Assembly: GCA_905221605.1 (NCBI GenBank)
Contig: CAJNDS010002110.1
Location: 361,001 to 425,000 of the forward strand
Direction: 5' to 3'
Source: Symbiodinium natans
Taxonomy: Eukaryota > Sar > Dinophyceae > Suessiales > Symbiodiniaceae
Length of the DNA: 64,000 nt
Under the pieces are notes generated by a model that saw only the letters and a program-made list of their open reading frames with translations, was not told the DNA's origin and made no database searches. The position numbers and the translations under genes were made by a program. Of the stretch, positions 11,796-22,920 are shown piece by piece. The stretch's first letter is position 1. Each line of letters starts with the position of its first letter.

Positions 11796-12191
11796 CTAAA
11801 CCTGGTGTGAGGGTAGGGAGCGTTTAGGGTTTCTGCTGCATGACCATGATGGTTTAGGGTTTAGGGTTTTGGTTTTAGGGTTTTGGTTTTCTTCAGGAAC
11901 CCGAAACCCCTGAACCTCTTTCAGGAAGGGCTTTTTTGCCACCCGCCAAGCAGCCTAGCCACGGTTTTTTTTGGGTTTAGGGCATACCCTCCAGCACCTA
12001 ACCTGGGCGATGCTCCCGCGAGGACTAAAACACTGAAAGCTCCCAAACGCCTGAAAACGAGGCCGAAACCCAAACCCCAAAGCCCTGAGTTTGTTCAGGG
12101 TTCTGGGTGTAGACTTGACCTCGAACCCTGAACCCTAAACCCTAAACTCTGTAGGGTTTGGGGGTTTATGTTTAGGGTTACTGAATATGGT

Positions 12192-12310
12192 GGGGGGGGG
12201 GATATGGTGGGGGGGAGAACTATTTTATTGAGGGAGGGGGGGAGGGGGGGGGAGGGGAGGGCGGAGGGGGGGGAGGGGGAGGCGGAGGGGGGAGGGGGGA
12301 GGGGGAGGCG
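12192..12310 (+). repeat. Purine-rich G tract
   Basis: About 120 bp almost free of pyrimidines (GGGAGGGG-type), able to form G-quadruplex or triplex structures. Confidence 0.8.
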
Positions 12311-12529
12311 CGGGGCGTCCTATATTATGGACTGAAGGGAGGGAAGCCGAGGACGTTGGACCCGTTTTTGGAGGACCTGATGCATGAAATATGCACGTAA
12401 GTGGTCGGAAACCCAACCCAAGAACCCAAACAACCACAAGAACCGAAGAACCCAAAGAACCCAAACAACCACAAGAACACAAGAACCCAAGAACCCTCCC
12501 CCATAAACCTTAAACCCTAAACCCTAAAC

Positions 12530-12615
12530 CCTCCATTCGCGCCGAGGCAACATCCGTAGCACAGCACAACTTGGAACACGCTCCCCACCAACGTGTTCCG
12601 TGGGTAGAGCAAGAC
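12530..12615 (-). CDS. Candidate exon, hydrophobic
   Basis: Acceptor TTCCCAG; donor GTTTAGGG formed by the telomeric array; product VLLYPRNTLVGSVFQVVLCY and onward, membrane-like. It may belong to the same membrane protein as 11681-11795. Confidence 0.45.
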
Positions 12616-12794
12616 CTGGGAACTCCGGGCTTAGGGTTTAGGGTTTAGGGTTTGGGGTTTAGGGTTTGGGGTTTAGGGTTTAGGGTTTGGGGTTTAGGGT
12701 GTTTAGGGGTTGAGGGTCTCTTAAAACCCATTCTGGAACAGGATCCGCTGAGAGCCAGGCAGGGGACAATCCAAATGTCCCAAGGCCTATATTA

Positions 12795-12902
12795 CCCAAA
12801 GAGCCCAATATAGCTTAATTAAGGAATATACCTTAAATCATATTAAGGATCCCTATATGATTTAAGGAACATTCCTTACTTAAGCAATATTGGGCTCTTT
12901 GG
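12795..12902. mobile_element. Family A palindromic element, copy 2
   Basis: Same ends and central GGATCCCTATATGATTTAAGG as the other copies, next to a short TTTAGGG block. Confidence 0.8.
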
Positions 12903-12988
12903 CTAGGGTTTAGGCTTTAGGGTCAAACATCTCGGAGGGTTTCGGCAGCTCTTTCGCCCAACTCACCTCAGCCCAACTCAAGCTTGTC

Positions 12989-13100
12989 CTAGACCCAAGA
13001 GTAACCTGGGAATGATAATGGCGCCCTTTTCGGTTTAAAGGGGCTTGCAAGGGAACCTAAACTGTAAAAAACAGGAATCGCGGCCTACTCTTGGTCCTAG
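12989..13100. mobile_element. Family B-related element
   Basis: Ends CTAGACCCAAGAGTA and TACTCTTGGTCCTAG with the family B interior order (GGCGCCCTTTT, TTTAAAGGGGCTT, GGGAACC). Other relatives: 20379-20490, 30263-30398, 35296-35403 and, with degraded ends, 17578-17736. Confidence 0.75.
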
Positions 13101-15010
13101 CGTCTTTGAGGTTTAGGGTTTACAAGCGTCGAGGTTCAGAAGATGTGGGCAGGGCTCCTGGCACACTGAAGGGGTTTAGGACCTCAAGGCTCGTCTTACA
13201 CTCACCCCTGAGGCCAAAAACCCTAAACCCTAAACCCTGCCTTAACCCCACACTTTTTATGCCAAAGAAAGTCAATCCCAACAGCTTCCTTTGTTCGCAC
13301 TGCCCCCTCTCGATGTCAAAGAAGCAAACATGGCTGGTCTTGTCTATTTCAGGGCCCAAAAAGCCACAAAAGCATGAGGATCCTAGTTTTGGGGTATAAG
13401 GGCCTATAAGGGGGATTCCAACAAACCCTGTTTGTAGGATCCTTGTGTTTACGTGGTTCTTTGGGCCCCCCATATTTCTGTGTATCGTACTATGTGAGTG
13501 GATGGGTTTAGGGTTTAGGGTTTAGGGTTTAGGGTTTAGGGTTTAGGGTTTAGGGTTTAGGGTTTAGGGTTTAGAGTGAACACGGCTTTCTATCATCGTG
13601 TAAGGTACTTAAGCGCCCTCAAAAAAACAGCAACTTACGTCGTAGCAAATGAGGGAACTAGGTAATTACCCTATGTTCCCTCCTATATATATATATATAT
13701 ATATGTACATATCCCTTTAAGGGATCATGCAGGGTACCCAATTTTCACCCCATTCCCTGTGAAGAACCTATAGGACAGATGTAACCTCTAAAAAAGGCAG
13801 TTTCATGTGCTACGGTTTGTTTGTTCAGGGTGTGCAGGGTTTAGGGCTTTGCAGGGGTTTTATCGGGCTTTACAGGGTTGATGGGGTTTATCAGGGTTTG
13901 GGGTTCATCAGGTTTATGGGGTTTATGGGGTTTGGGGTTTCGGGTTTAGGGTTTCAGGTTCAGGGATTCCGCAAACGTCCGGGGAAAACTGTTGCAGAGC
14001 TGGCATGGCGGCTTCTGCCAGCTTTTGCGGCCCCGGAAGGCCCGATGAGGTTAGGGTTTAGGGTTTAGGTTTTAGGGTTTAGGGTTTAGGGTTTGAGAGT
14101 TTAAGAGTTTTCAGGTTCAGGGTGTTAAGGTTTTGAGGCTTTCAGGTCTAGGGTTTGGCGCTTCAGCAGGCACCGGGTACCAAGAGCCACATGAGCCACG
14201 GAGGACTATACTCTGGTGGGGAAACCCTAAACCCTAAAGCCTGAACTCCTGAACCTCGGAATCCCTGAACCCCGGAACCCCTCAACCCTGAATCCCTGAA
14301 CCCTAAGCCACTTGAAACGGTCCTGGCTCACAAGCCCCAGCGTCTTCCACAGCTGCTTAGTAGCTTAGTACTTAGCTCCCTTGGCCGGAAGGAGGCCATA
14401 CTAATTCTAGCTGGGTTACCTCTAGGAGAAAATAGGTACCCATGGGTCTCTCTCACTTTTCTTTATTATATGTGTATATATATATATATACATACACATG
14501 CATTTTTTTTTTTGGGGGGGGGGGGTTATGTAGGTTGATCAGGAATACCAACCATCGGAAAGGGGATGAGGGGCACCGGTGATATCATGGCCTCCTCGCC
14601 AGTTAGAGGGAGCTCCTTTTCTGGACTCCGTAAAACCTACTTGGTAGCTACCACTATTTGCTCAAGAACAAAAAAAGAGAATAATCCTACGACTATTCGC
14701 TTAAGAACAAAAAAAGACTACTCCCTGTATTTCCCTTACAAGGAAGAATATCACCATTTTTTGGGGGGGGGTTCTTAATATTTAGCAATTGGTAGGCTAG
14801 GGGCCGCCCCTCTGCAACTTGCCACTTCGTGCTTCGAGAATTTATAGAAGCCTTGAAGCACTCTCAAATGCACGGCCTTTGTTCACCCTAAGCCACCCAA
14901 CATCATACATCCTAAGCCCCGAGCACTCTAAAACTTCTCACCCTCAACTCCCAAATCCTAAACCCTAAGCCCCTGCACCCAAAGCCCTAAACGCCCAAAA
15001 CGCCCTAGAC

Positions 15011-15089
15011 CTGCCGAGCCGCAACGCCGAACATGAAAGCCGTGCCAGAACTCTTCAGCTTTCCGGCTAGCAGGGTCGGCATACAGTGC
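15011..15089 (-). CDS. Candidate exon
   Basis: Acceptor GCGTAAG, donor GTCTAGG; product ALYADPASRKAEEFWHGFHV and onward. Confidence 0.45.
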
Positions 15090-16156
15090 CTTACGCTGAG
15101 CTCTTGCTCAGGGTTTAGGGCTCAGGGTTTGGGGTTTAGGGCTCAGGGTTTAGGGCTTAAGGTTTTGGGCTCAGGGTTTACTATATAGGCCTTACCTTAG
15201 CAAGAGCCACCCTTCATTTTGAACTAATGTACGAAAAATAAATACATAGAAACAAATAAGTGGGTAGTTGTCAAAAATAGGGCCCCTTTTTGGACACCCA
15301 TTTAGGGAGCAGACAGGTTCGAACCCCCGCACCCCATTTTTCCCTAATAGGGTTTAGGGTTTAGGTTTTAGGGTTTAGGGTTTAGGGTTTATAATAGGGT
15401 TTAGGGTACTCGGACCTCTTAAGGATGTACCCCGAAGAGGTTCCCCTTAACATGCTCCTACTTTGGCCCTTCTATTCCCTTAGAGGGCCCGTAGAAAGGG
15501 TCCCCAAACCCAAGGTTACAATGACCCAGATCCCAAACTAGTAAACCCTAAACCCTAAACCCTAAGTTCAGGCTAGTCTTGGACCCCAGCCCTGAACTCT
15601 GGCTTGTCACTGCCCAGACGCAGGGTTTTGGGGTTTAGGGTTTAGGGTTTGGGGTTTAGGGTTGGGGTTTGGGGTTTAGGGTTTGGGTACCTACTTTAAG
15701 GTTCATAAAACTCACGAACTCGACATGGGTGTCTCCGAAAGTAGGGTACCTTTGTTTTTGTTTGTGTTTTTTTTTTTTTTTGGGGGGGGGGGTTAGGGTT
15801 TAGGGTTTAGGGTTTAGGGTTTAGGGTTTAGGGTTTAGGGTTTAGGGTTTAGGGTTTAGGGTTTAGGGGGGGCCTATCATCAGGAAGAGAATCTTTTGAG
15901 GGTATATTCGGGGTATCCTATTACTTTGGACAATACCCTGCTCATAGGGGAGTGGGCAATTTTGTAGCAGCAATAACCTGCATCATGCCGTTCAGGGGAC
16001 TTGTATATGGGATTGGGACATGCTTGTTATCCTAAACCTTAAACCTTAAACCCCAAACCCTCTATCGTCTCAGGCTTTGGGGAGTTTAGGGGGTTTGTGG
16101 ACCTTGGCCTCATCCTTAAACCCTAAACCCTCAACCTTACGCCCCAAACCTTGAAC

Positions 16157-16302
16157 CCAGATCTTCCAAACCGCCTTAAGTTAGAGGAATAGACCCTAAC
16201 TCATACTCACGATCCTTAGTTGAGGAATATACCCGAACTCATGATCCTTAGTATGAATTGGGGCGTGTTCCTTAGTTGATAGGGGCTTTTGGAAGATCTG
16301 GG
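16157..16302. mobile_element. Family G element with perfect 15-bp ends
   Basis: CCCAGATCTTCCAAA and TTTGGAAGATCTGGG are perfect inverted repeats. The interior has two related halves with GATCCTTAGT and GAATATACCC motifs. Other copies: 48491-48593, 48713-48813 and 25664-25752. Confidence 0.8.
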
Positions 16303-16374
16303 AGGAACCAGTCGCAAGAGGGACAGTCACTGTTTCAGACCCTCAGCATTCAAAACCCATCGCTTCTGGCTGGT

Positions 16375-16465
16375 TCTTAGTAGGGAATGAGGGAATGAGG
16401 TACCCTACAGAATCCCTTTAAAGGGTATACAGAGGGCCCTAATTCCTTCATTCCCTACTAACTTA
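16375..16465. mobile_element. Family D element
   Basis: GTTCTTAGTAGGGAATGAGG left end and CATTCCCTACTAA right end, with central CCCTTTAAAGGG. A 62-bp part (16401-16462) is repeated at 16579-16640 with one mismatch. Other copies: 13641-13764, 17934-18035 and 51064-51155. Confidence 0.75.
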
Positions 16466-16640
16466 GCTTTGGAGTAGACCCTGGAAAAATATTTACTTTT
16501 TAGGTTTGAGTCGCCATTCTAGGAACCCAGAACGAAAAAAAGTATTAAACTGTAGTACTCCAAAACCCAGACATTCCCTACCCTACATAATCCCTTTAAA
16601 GGGTATACAGAGGGCCCTAATTCCTTCATTCCCTACTAAC
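16401..16640 (+). repeat. 62-bp direct repeat (one mismatch)
   Basis: 16401-16462 and 16579-16640 differ at one base (g/t). The repeat is the right part of a family D element, with 116 bp of other sequence between. Confidence 0.9.
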
Positions 16641-16869
16641 CAGCCAGGCTTCCCATCCATTTTCCTCACGCCCACATCGGGAAAGCCCCTTTGGAGCGGC
16701 CCTACTGAAGAGCAACCCCCTTAACCCCTAACCCCTAAACCCTGAACCCTAAACCCCAAACCCTAAAACCCTAAAACCCTGAACCATGAACCCTGAACCC
16801 TAAACCCTAAACCCTAAACCCTAAACCCTAAACCCTAAACCCTAAACCCAAAACCCAAAACCAAATAAC

Positions 16870-16975
16870 TGGCGATGACTGGAAAAGCAAGTTGCTGGGC
16901 TGGCCGGCTAAAGCTGACCACAGCACAGAGCAGCTCCGTTGATTCCCAGAGGAATTTGGCAACTTCTAGGGTTTT
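16870..16975 (-). CDS. Candidate exon
   Basis: Acceptor AACCCTAG; about 35 open codons including EVAKFLWESTELLCAVVSFS. A shorter plus-strand frame is also open. Confidence 0.4.
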
Positions 16976-17085
16976 GCCCTTGTCTATCGTAGGGTTTAGG
17001 GTTTAGGGTTTAGGGTTTAGGGTTAGGGTTTAGGGTTTAGGGTTTAGGGTTTAGGGTTTAGGGTTTAGGGTTCCCCTGATACCAA

Positions 17086-17235
17086 CGGCCCTTAATAGGG
17101 ATTATCACCAGGGGAGGGGGGGGGGGGGGGTACTTCTAATCCCTATTAAGGACTGTTAGTATAGGGGAGAACATCAATCAGGGGTACTATGATCCCCATG
17201 AAGGGCTCTTAGTAGAAGGGGGGGCCATCCCAAGT
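17086..17235. mobile_element. Family E tandem copies
   Basis: One copy with a long central G-run (17116-17130) is followed directly by a second right half (17178-17235), each ending with the AGGACTGTTAG/GGGCTCTTAG and CATC motifs. Confidence 0.7.
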
Positions 17236-17577
17236 TAGAACTCTAGGCTGCTTCGCCTTGGCTCCCTTCAGACGTCTTCTGCATGGGGTTCCGGGTTTTC
17301 ACAGGCTTTACCAGGGGATTATAGGGGTTTATAGGGATTATAGGGGTCTAGAGGGGTTGATACTAGTTTTCAGAGAGTTATCAAGGGCTCAGAGATGAGG
17401 TCCGTAGGGGGCCCTGGGGCCTTCTGAGCTGCGCTGGCTGATGCCCTGTACCCCTGCCACCTGACAGCGATTAAACAAATGTCGCCCGGTTGGGATGACC
17501 ATGCCATCTGCCATGAGGTCCCTAAACCCGAAGCCCTTTTGAGGCATTTGAAGCACCCTTGCCCCTAAATAACCTTG

Positions 17578-17736
17578 ATAGCCCCGCAACCATCTTGCAA
17601 TAGGGGCACCCTTTACCGAGCTGGTTACTTTACAAGGGAAGCCATACCCCCCCAAAAAATAAAAAATAATTAAAAAAAAACAGAAAATAATAATATTAAA
17701 GAAGAAGAAGAAGACAGAAAGGCACCACTGGGCTAC
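17578..17736. mobile_element. Diverged family B-related element with A-rich insert
   Basis: GATAGCCCCGCAACC left end and ACCACTGGGCTAC right end; an A/T and GAA-rich tract (17646-17716) expands the interior. Confidence 0.55.
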
Positions 17737-17933
17737 GCAGCATCTTCATAAGGCCCCTAAACCCTAAACCCTTTTGAAGCAGCCCTGCCCCTAAACCTTT
17801 CACCCGGTGCTGCCAGCACCCTCCGTCCTTCCAACAGAACCAGACCGTAGATATACAGGGGGCCTCGAACATTTTAACTGCGGGTTCTATAGAGCATTCA
17901 AAGGGACTTTCTTGAGGGTGTGTCTGACTGGTT

Positions 17934-18035
17934 CTTAGTAGCGAATGAGGGAACTAGGTACCACATATCCCCCTTGTATCCACCTTTCAAGGGAGTGTCT
18001 AGGGTACCTAATTCTCTCATTCGGGCTACGAGTAG
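17934..18035. mobile_element. Family D element
   Basis: TTCTTAGTAGCGAATGAGGG left end with GGTACC, and GGGTACCTAATTCTCTCATT near the right end. Confidence 0.65.
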
Positions 18036-19128
18036 CTGAAGAGGATGTAGGCTCCAATGGGGGGTCAAACATCCATCATTCTAGGGCTACACATTGTAAA
18101 TACCATAAGAGCTACATACATGGTGTAGAAGGAAACTTGTTCAAAACAAAGCACCATTTCATACCAACCTCAGGCCGTCGATACTTGTCCTCGAGTGCGG
18201 AACGGAACCCGCGACGGAGCTGCTTGAAGGTTCATGCCCTTCTCTGCCTACTTATCATTGGGGTCATAAGCCCATTCAGTATCCCTAAACCCTAAACCTT
18301 AAAAAGGGCCAGCGAGAGGGAGCACAAGCAGGAGGGGAGCTAGCAAACCCCCTCAACTGTAAATCCTGCAGGGTGTTTGAAGGTCGCATGAGCCTTCAAG
18401 TGGCCAATGGGTCAGCAGCCGGACTGATTAGGTCTTCCGCAGCTCAGCAGTGGGGTTTAGGCTTTAGGGTTTAAGCGTAGGGTTGAGGGCTTACGGGCTC
18501 TCGTGCTAGAGGGGGGGGGGGGGGGTTTAGCAGGGTTCAGGGTTTAGCGTCACAGTTTTGGAGGGGTTCGTGGCGGAGCCCGTTTCGCCTGCCCAAGAGG
18601 TATAGTTGCTGGGTTTAGGGTTTAGGGTTCAGGGTTCAGGGTTTACAGTTTACAGTTTAGGGCCTTGATTGCTTTGGCTGTTCTTTGATCAAGCTCCATG
18701 TCTCAATAAACATAAGGCCAGTACAAGTACGGAATGTGTTCAGAAAATTGTCTAACTACTACTTGCTTAAGGGCCGCCCCTGAAAAAATGCAACTCTGTT
18801 TCCTTACAAGGAAATACTGATTATTGTCTTTTGGTTCTTTTGGGGTTCTTAAACAAACTACTGGACTGGCCTTCCCTTCACGTCGCGAAATTCGATTTGG
18901 GGCCCAGCCTTCGATCATCTGAAGTTGAACTCCTATAATCAGACAAAATACATACATCGGTTTAGGGTTTTGGGTTTAGGGTTTAGGGTTTAGGGTTTAG
19001 GGTTTACATGTAATCATACTTCCCATGTTCAATTTCGGTGTGCTGAGCTGCTTGCAGGCCGTTCCGTCTGCTATAGCGCTATAGCACGGATGAACCGGGA
19101 CGGGATCACTTAGCCCTAAGCCCTATAG

Positions 19129-19161
19129 GGTTTAGGGTTTAGGGTAAACCCTAAACCCTAA
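19129..19161. repeat. Head-to-head telomere-repeat junction
   Basis: TTTAGGG units run directly into CCCTAAA units (gggtttagggtaaaccctaa). This order is the one produced by end-to-end telomere fusion. Similar junctions: 53299-53350 (through cctagggtttgga) and 32160-32200. Confidence 0.7.
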
Positions 19162-19704
19162 AGCGCCGGCGCAGCTTTCTTTATGATAGCTTATAAGGAG
19201 TAGAACGTTGGCAACAAGTTGCATGGCAACCAACGCCTGACATCACAAGACATACTGCAGCAAGTCCACATCTACCTCAATTTATGATGGGCATGCTTCT
19301 TGCAGTCTATGAGTGAACAAACGAATAGACACATAAATACGTAAGTAAGTAAATATGCAAACAAACAAATAAACAAATAAATAAATAAAGGGTTTAGGGT
19401 TTGATTTTTTGAAATGAGCCCGGAGTCAGGGATATTGCGGCCCTTTTCGGGCAGAGCTTCGGGCTGAGGGAGACCGGCCCGATGCAACCGCGGGCCTAAT
19501 CGATGCTCTCCGCCTCGTAGAGGCGATCCACACCTAAAAAACGGCCACATTGGGTCTCGGGCTCCAAAATGAATGGGGGTTTAGGGTTTAGGGTTTAGGG
19601 TTTAGGGTTTAATTAGGGTTTAACCTTTCTAAGCTGAGAAAACCCGATTGCAAGGTTGCTTTGGGTGCTTCAAAGGCGTATACTCAGGTTAGAAAGGTCG
19701 AACC

Positions 19705-19816
19705 CTAACCCCTACACCCTACACCCTACACCCTACACCCTACACCCTACACCCTACACCCTACACCCTACACCCTACACCCTAAACCCTAAACCCTAAA
19801 CCCTAAACCCTAAACC
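19705..19816 (-). repeat. CCCTACA variant array followed by CCCTAAA
   Basis: About 11 consecutive CCCTACA units switch abruptly to CCCTAAA units. The homogeneous variant block suggests tandem amplification of a mutated unit. Confidence 0.9.
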
Positions 19817-20230
19817 CCTTCCTTCCCTGGAGGAAAACGTGCCCACGACTCGATGTTTAGCTTTGGCGGCCCTAGGACTGCTTCTTACTGTTTTCACACG
19901 GTTTAGGGTTTAGGCTTCAGATAGGGTTTAGGGTTGAGGGTTTAGGGTCTAGGGCTTAGGGCTTAGGCTTTAGGCTCTAGGGTTGAACAGAGGATGCACT
20001 TTGCAAGAAACGATTCTGCCACCCGCCAGCATGCAAGCGAAGGTTTAGGGCTTAGGGTGTAGTACTTGTCTACCAGGGGGTAGAAACCCTAAACCGTCAA
20101 CGATTAAACTCAAACCCTGAACGCTAGACCTGGAACTCTCCTAAAACCGAAAGGGCTAAACTCCAAACCCTCAGATAACACAAGAACCGAAAAACTAAAC
20201 CCTAAACCTAGACCCTAAACCTCAAACCCG

Positions 20231-20299
20231 TCCCTTTCACAAAAAACGCTTCCCGGAGACGCTCTTTCCGGGCCATGAACTCCTCCGACTTCTTCATGT
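20231..20299 (-). CDS. Candidate exon
   Basis: Acceptor CAGCATAG, donor GTTTGAGG; highly charged product AHMKKSEEFMARKERLREAF. Confidence 0.5.
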
Positions 20300-20378
20300 G
20301 CGCGCCCTCCTATGCTGGAACGCTTGTCGGGTTTCGGGTTTCGGATTTAGGGTTTGTAGGGTTTAGGGTTCAGGGTTA

Positions 20379-20490
20379 GTAACCCAAGAGCAACCTCAGA
20401 ACAACAAGGGTACCCTCTTTTGGTGTGAAGCGCGTATAAGGGAACCCGTAAACACCAAAAAATGGAACAAGGGCCTGCTCTGGGTCCTAG
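20379..20490. mobile_element. Family B-related element
   Basis: CCCAAGAGCA and TGCTCTGGGTCCTAG ends enclose GGGTACCCTCTTTT and GTATAAGGGAACCC as in the family. Confidence 0.7.
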
Positions 20491-20964
20491 TTATACATCC
20501 TCGAAGCTTGCGGCCTCACAGAAAGCACTGAGCCTCTATCTTTGGGCCTAAACCCTAAACCCTAAACCCTAAACTGCACACATCACCTGTTCGGATGCCC
20601 GTCCTTCAGAGATATGAACGCGACACCCGCCGTCAGCAAGACGTCCTCTGACAAGCTTTAAAAAACCTTGGGGACCAATTGAACCTTAAATTTGGAGTCA
20701 TATACCATAATACTACCATAAATCCTACTAAGGCATATGAACCATAAACCCTTTTAGGGTTCATTTCGTCCCCAAGGAACGGCAGGGCTGCGGCTTCAGG
20801 GATTCGTTGAAAGCTTCTGAAGTACTGTAAACCCTGATGAACTAATTCTCGGGCAACCTACGAAAACAAGGCTTTCGGCTCTGGACTTTGTGAATGCGTT
20901 TGTTCATTACTGCAGGATCTACCATGGAAGATATGTTCGCCCTAAGCCCTAAACACTGAACTGG

Positions 20965-21073
20965 CCCTAAGGGTCCATGTACCAAAATAGGGAATACTTG
21001 GGCCTTGAAGTACTTCCTATATAGGGACTTTGGGGCCCAAGTATATAATCATGAGGTACATGGACCCTTAGGG
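20965..21073. mobile_element. MITE-like element with perfect 19-bp ends
   Basis: CCCTAAGGGTCCATGTACC and its exact reverse complement bound a 109-bp element that is partly palindromic inside (TACTTGGGCC, GGGCCCAAGTA). A larger relative is at 47935-48148. Confidence 0.85.
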
Positions 21074-21641
21074 TGGGTGGACCGACCGCACAGTGCGGCA
21101 GCTTAAGGGAGCCTATAGTCGGGGGGGCGGAGGGCGCGATGGGGGGCCTTGAAGAGTGCTATACCCCGAACCCTAAACCCTAAACCCTAAACCTAAACCC
21201 TAAACCCTAAACCCTAAACCTCAGGGTTTGCAGCTGATGCAACCATCCTTTGACACCTCCTCCGCTGCCATGTGGTCATGTAGGGCTTAGGGGTGAGGCA
21301 CTCCCGAAATGCAGGTAAGTAACCGGGTTTAGGGTTTAGGGTTTAAGGTTTATAACAAGGTTTAGTAAACCATTCGACTCCTATAGGATAATGCTGATAT
21401 GTGTTCAGCTTCCTAGCATAGGGACAGGTTAGGTTGTAAGAATATATTTGGAGATTCGATTTGACAACAAAAAGAAATTCAAGGTCACCTGCCCAGCTGT
21501 TTGGCACGCCCCTCAGAAGGAGAAAGGCTACGTACTTGACTGCACAGGTTTAGCTTTGCCTCAAAACCCTAAGAGCCCGAAACACTACACCCCACACCCG
21601 AAACTGCTTCTGATCCACGTTTCATGCAAGCCCCCCCCCCA

Positions 21642-21672
<31 letters not shown>

Positions 21673-21916
21673 CAAAGAACCCGAAGGAACCCTCAACCCC
21701 TAAACCCCTAAACCCCTAAACTCTAACCCTAAACCCTAAACCCTAAACCCTTTTCCAAGAGACTTCGCCCGCCTCGATAACATCCCCTCTGAGCCAAGGC
21801 CGCCCTGCAAGCCCCCCCGTACTCGTGACAGCAAGGCCCCCAATCCCCCTGCACTCTTGACAGAAGGACTAAACCCTGAACCCTGAACCCTAAACCCTAG
21901 ACCCTAAACCCTAAAC

Positions 21917-22002
21917 CCCCGAATCTGTGAGGCCCGGATGCCATGCACGTCCATGTGCTCTGCACGGCCGCTGAGGATATCCACTCCAGGTAGCCCATCG
22001 AC
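21917..22002 (-). CDS. Candidate exon
   Basis: Acceptor GGCGTAG; donor GTTTAGGG at the array edge; product VDGLPGVDILSGRAEHMDVH and onward. Confidence 0.45.
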
Positions 22003-22054
22003 CTACGCCACCCCTAAATCTCTGAGGGTAGTTTGGGTTTAGGGCTTCGGGTGT

Positions 22055-22095
<41 letters not shown>
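22055..22095 (+). repeat. 41-nt G homopolymer
   Basis: Uninterrupted G-run, the longest of several (34108-34137, 30 nt; 55884-55912, 29 nt; 43601-43625, 25 nt). The exact length may be unreliable in an assembly. Confidence 0.85.
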
Positions 22096-22096
<1 letters not shown>

Positions 22097-22565
22097 CGGG
22101 GACTGCAGCTTGCTTTGCGGGTTCAGAGATCTACGCGTCGAGCAACCCGAAACCCTAAACCCATAACACCTGGTTCGTTGTCGTACAGCTAGGGCCCCTC
22201 ATACTTCGGATGCCCCGCACCTCCACAAAAAAGGAACGGGATTCCAAGTTGGAGAACTGGCGCTTTTTTTGGGGGTTCAAAGGCTTACGGTTTAGGGTTT
22301 AGGGTTTAGGGCTCATACTTCAAGACGTGGGCCAAGCAACATTAACGCCTAAGCCCTCTAGGAGGTAGATCCAAGCTCTGCGCCTTTTCCTGCGACACCC
22401 AAAAACTATGAGCCCGATACTTCCAGGGAACACGGTTTAGGGTTTAGGGTTTAGGGTTTAGGGTTTATAGACAAGCTTTGGACAGGCGGCTGGATCGTCG
22501 GGTGAAGGGACGCTTGGAAGACAAAGAGCCCGACACCTCGGTGGCGAGGGGGCTGATCAGCTGCG

Positions 22566-22920
22566 GGCTCTTAGGGATTGAGGGTTTTAGGGTTTAGGGT
22601 TTTAGGGTTTTAGGGTTTAGGGTTGTAGAGTTTTAGGGTTTTATAAGGTTTTTTAGGGTTTTAGGGTTTTTAGGGTGTTAGGGTTTTAGGGCTTTAGGGT
22701 TTTAGGGTTTAGGGTCTTAGGGTTTTAGGGCTTTAGGGTTTTAGGGTTTTAGGGTTTAGGGTCTTAGGGTTTTAGGGCTTTAGGGTTTTAGGGTGTTAGG
22801 GCTTAAGGGTTTTTTAGGGTTTCAGTTTTAGGGTTTTTAGGGTTTTAGGGTTTTAGGGTTTTGGGGTTTTGGGGTTTTAGGGTTTTAGGGTTTAGGGTTT
22901 AGGGTTTTCGAGTCTCGGGT
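22566..22920 (+). repeat. Degenerate TTTTAGGG/TTTAGGG array
   Basis: About 350 bp mixing seven-, eight- and nine-base units (TTTAGGG, TTTTAGGG, CTTTAGGG), with a higher-order period of several units visible around 22690-22780. Confidence 0.9.

Larger units (their letters stand above)
9901..14550. other. Patchwork region 3
   Basis: Arrays at 10466-10595 (CCCTAAA), 12632-12710 and 13504-13575. A GA/GT microsatellite at 11058-11120, a purine (G/A) tract at 12192-12310, a TA run at 13683-13704 and a TA run at 14469-14490. Family B copies at 10003-10115, 10138-10244 and 12989-13100; a family A palindrome at 12795-12902; a family D element at 13641-13764. Candidate minus-strand exons at 10417-10463, 11393-11432, 11681-11795, 12003-12050 and 12530-12615. 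Segments 13100-13480 and 13800-14160 hold degenerate repeats and short frames only. Confidence 0.7.
14551..19600. other. Patchwork region 4
   Basis: Arrays at 15794-15868, 16716-16860, 16990-17072 and 19577-19622. Elements: family F 14649-14793 and 18752-18863, family G 16157-16302, family D 16375-16465 and 17934-18035, family E 17086-17235, a family B relative 17578-17736. A GAA-rich tract at 17699-17715. An 18-bp perfect palindrome at 19069-19086 and a telomere-fusion-like junction at 19129-19161. Candidate minus-strand exons at 15011-15089 and 16870-16975. In 18040-18290 and 19180-19560 I see no supported gene. Confidence 0.65.

Noticed and set aside
15312-15330. tRNA T-arm-like sequence (ggttcgaacccc)
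   Set aside because: No acceptor stem, D-arm or anticodon arm can be placed around it.
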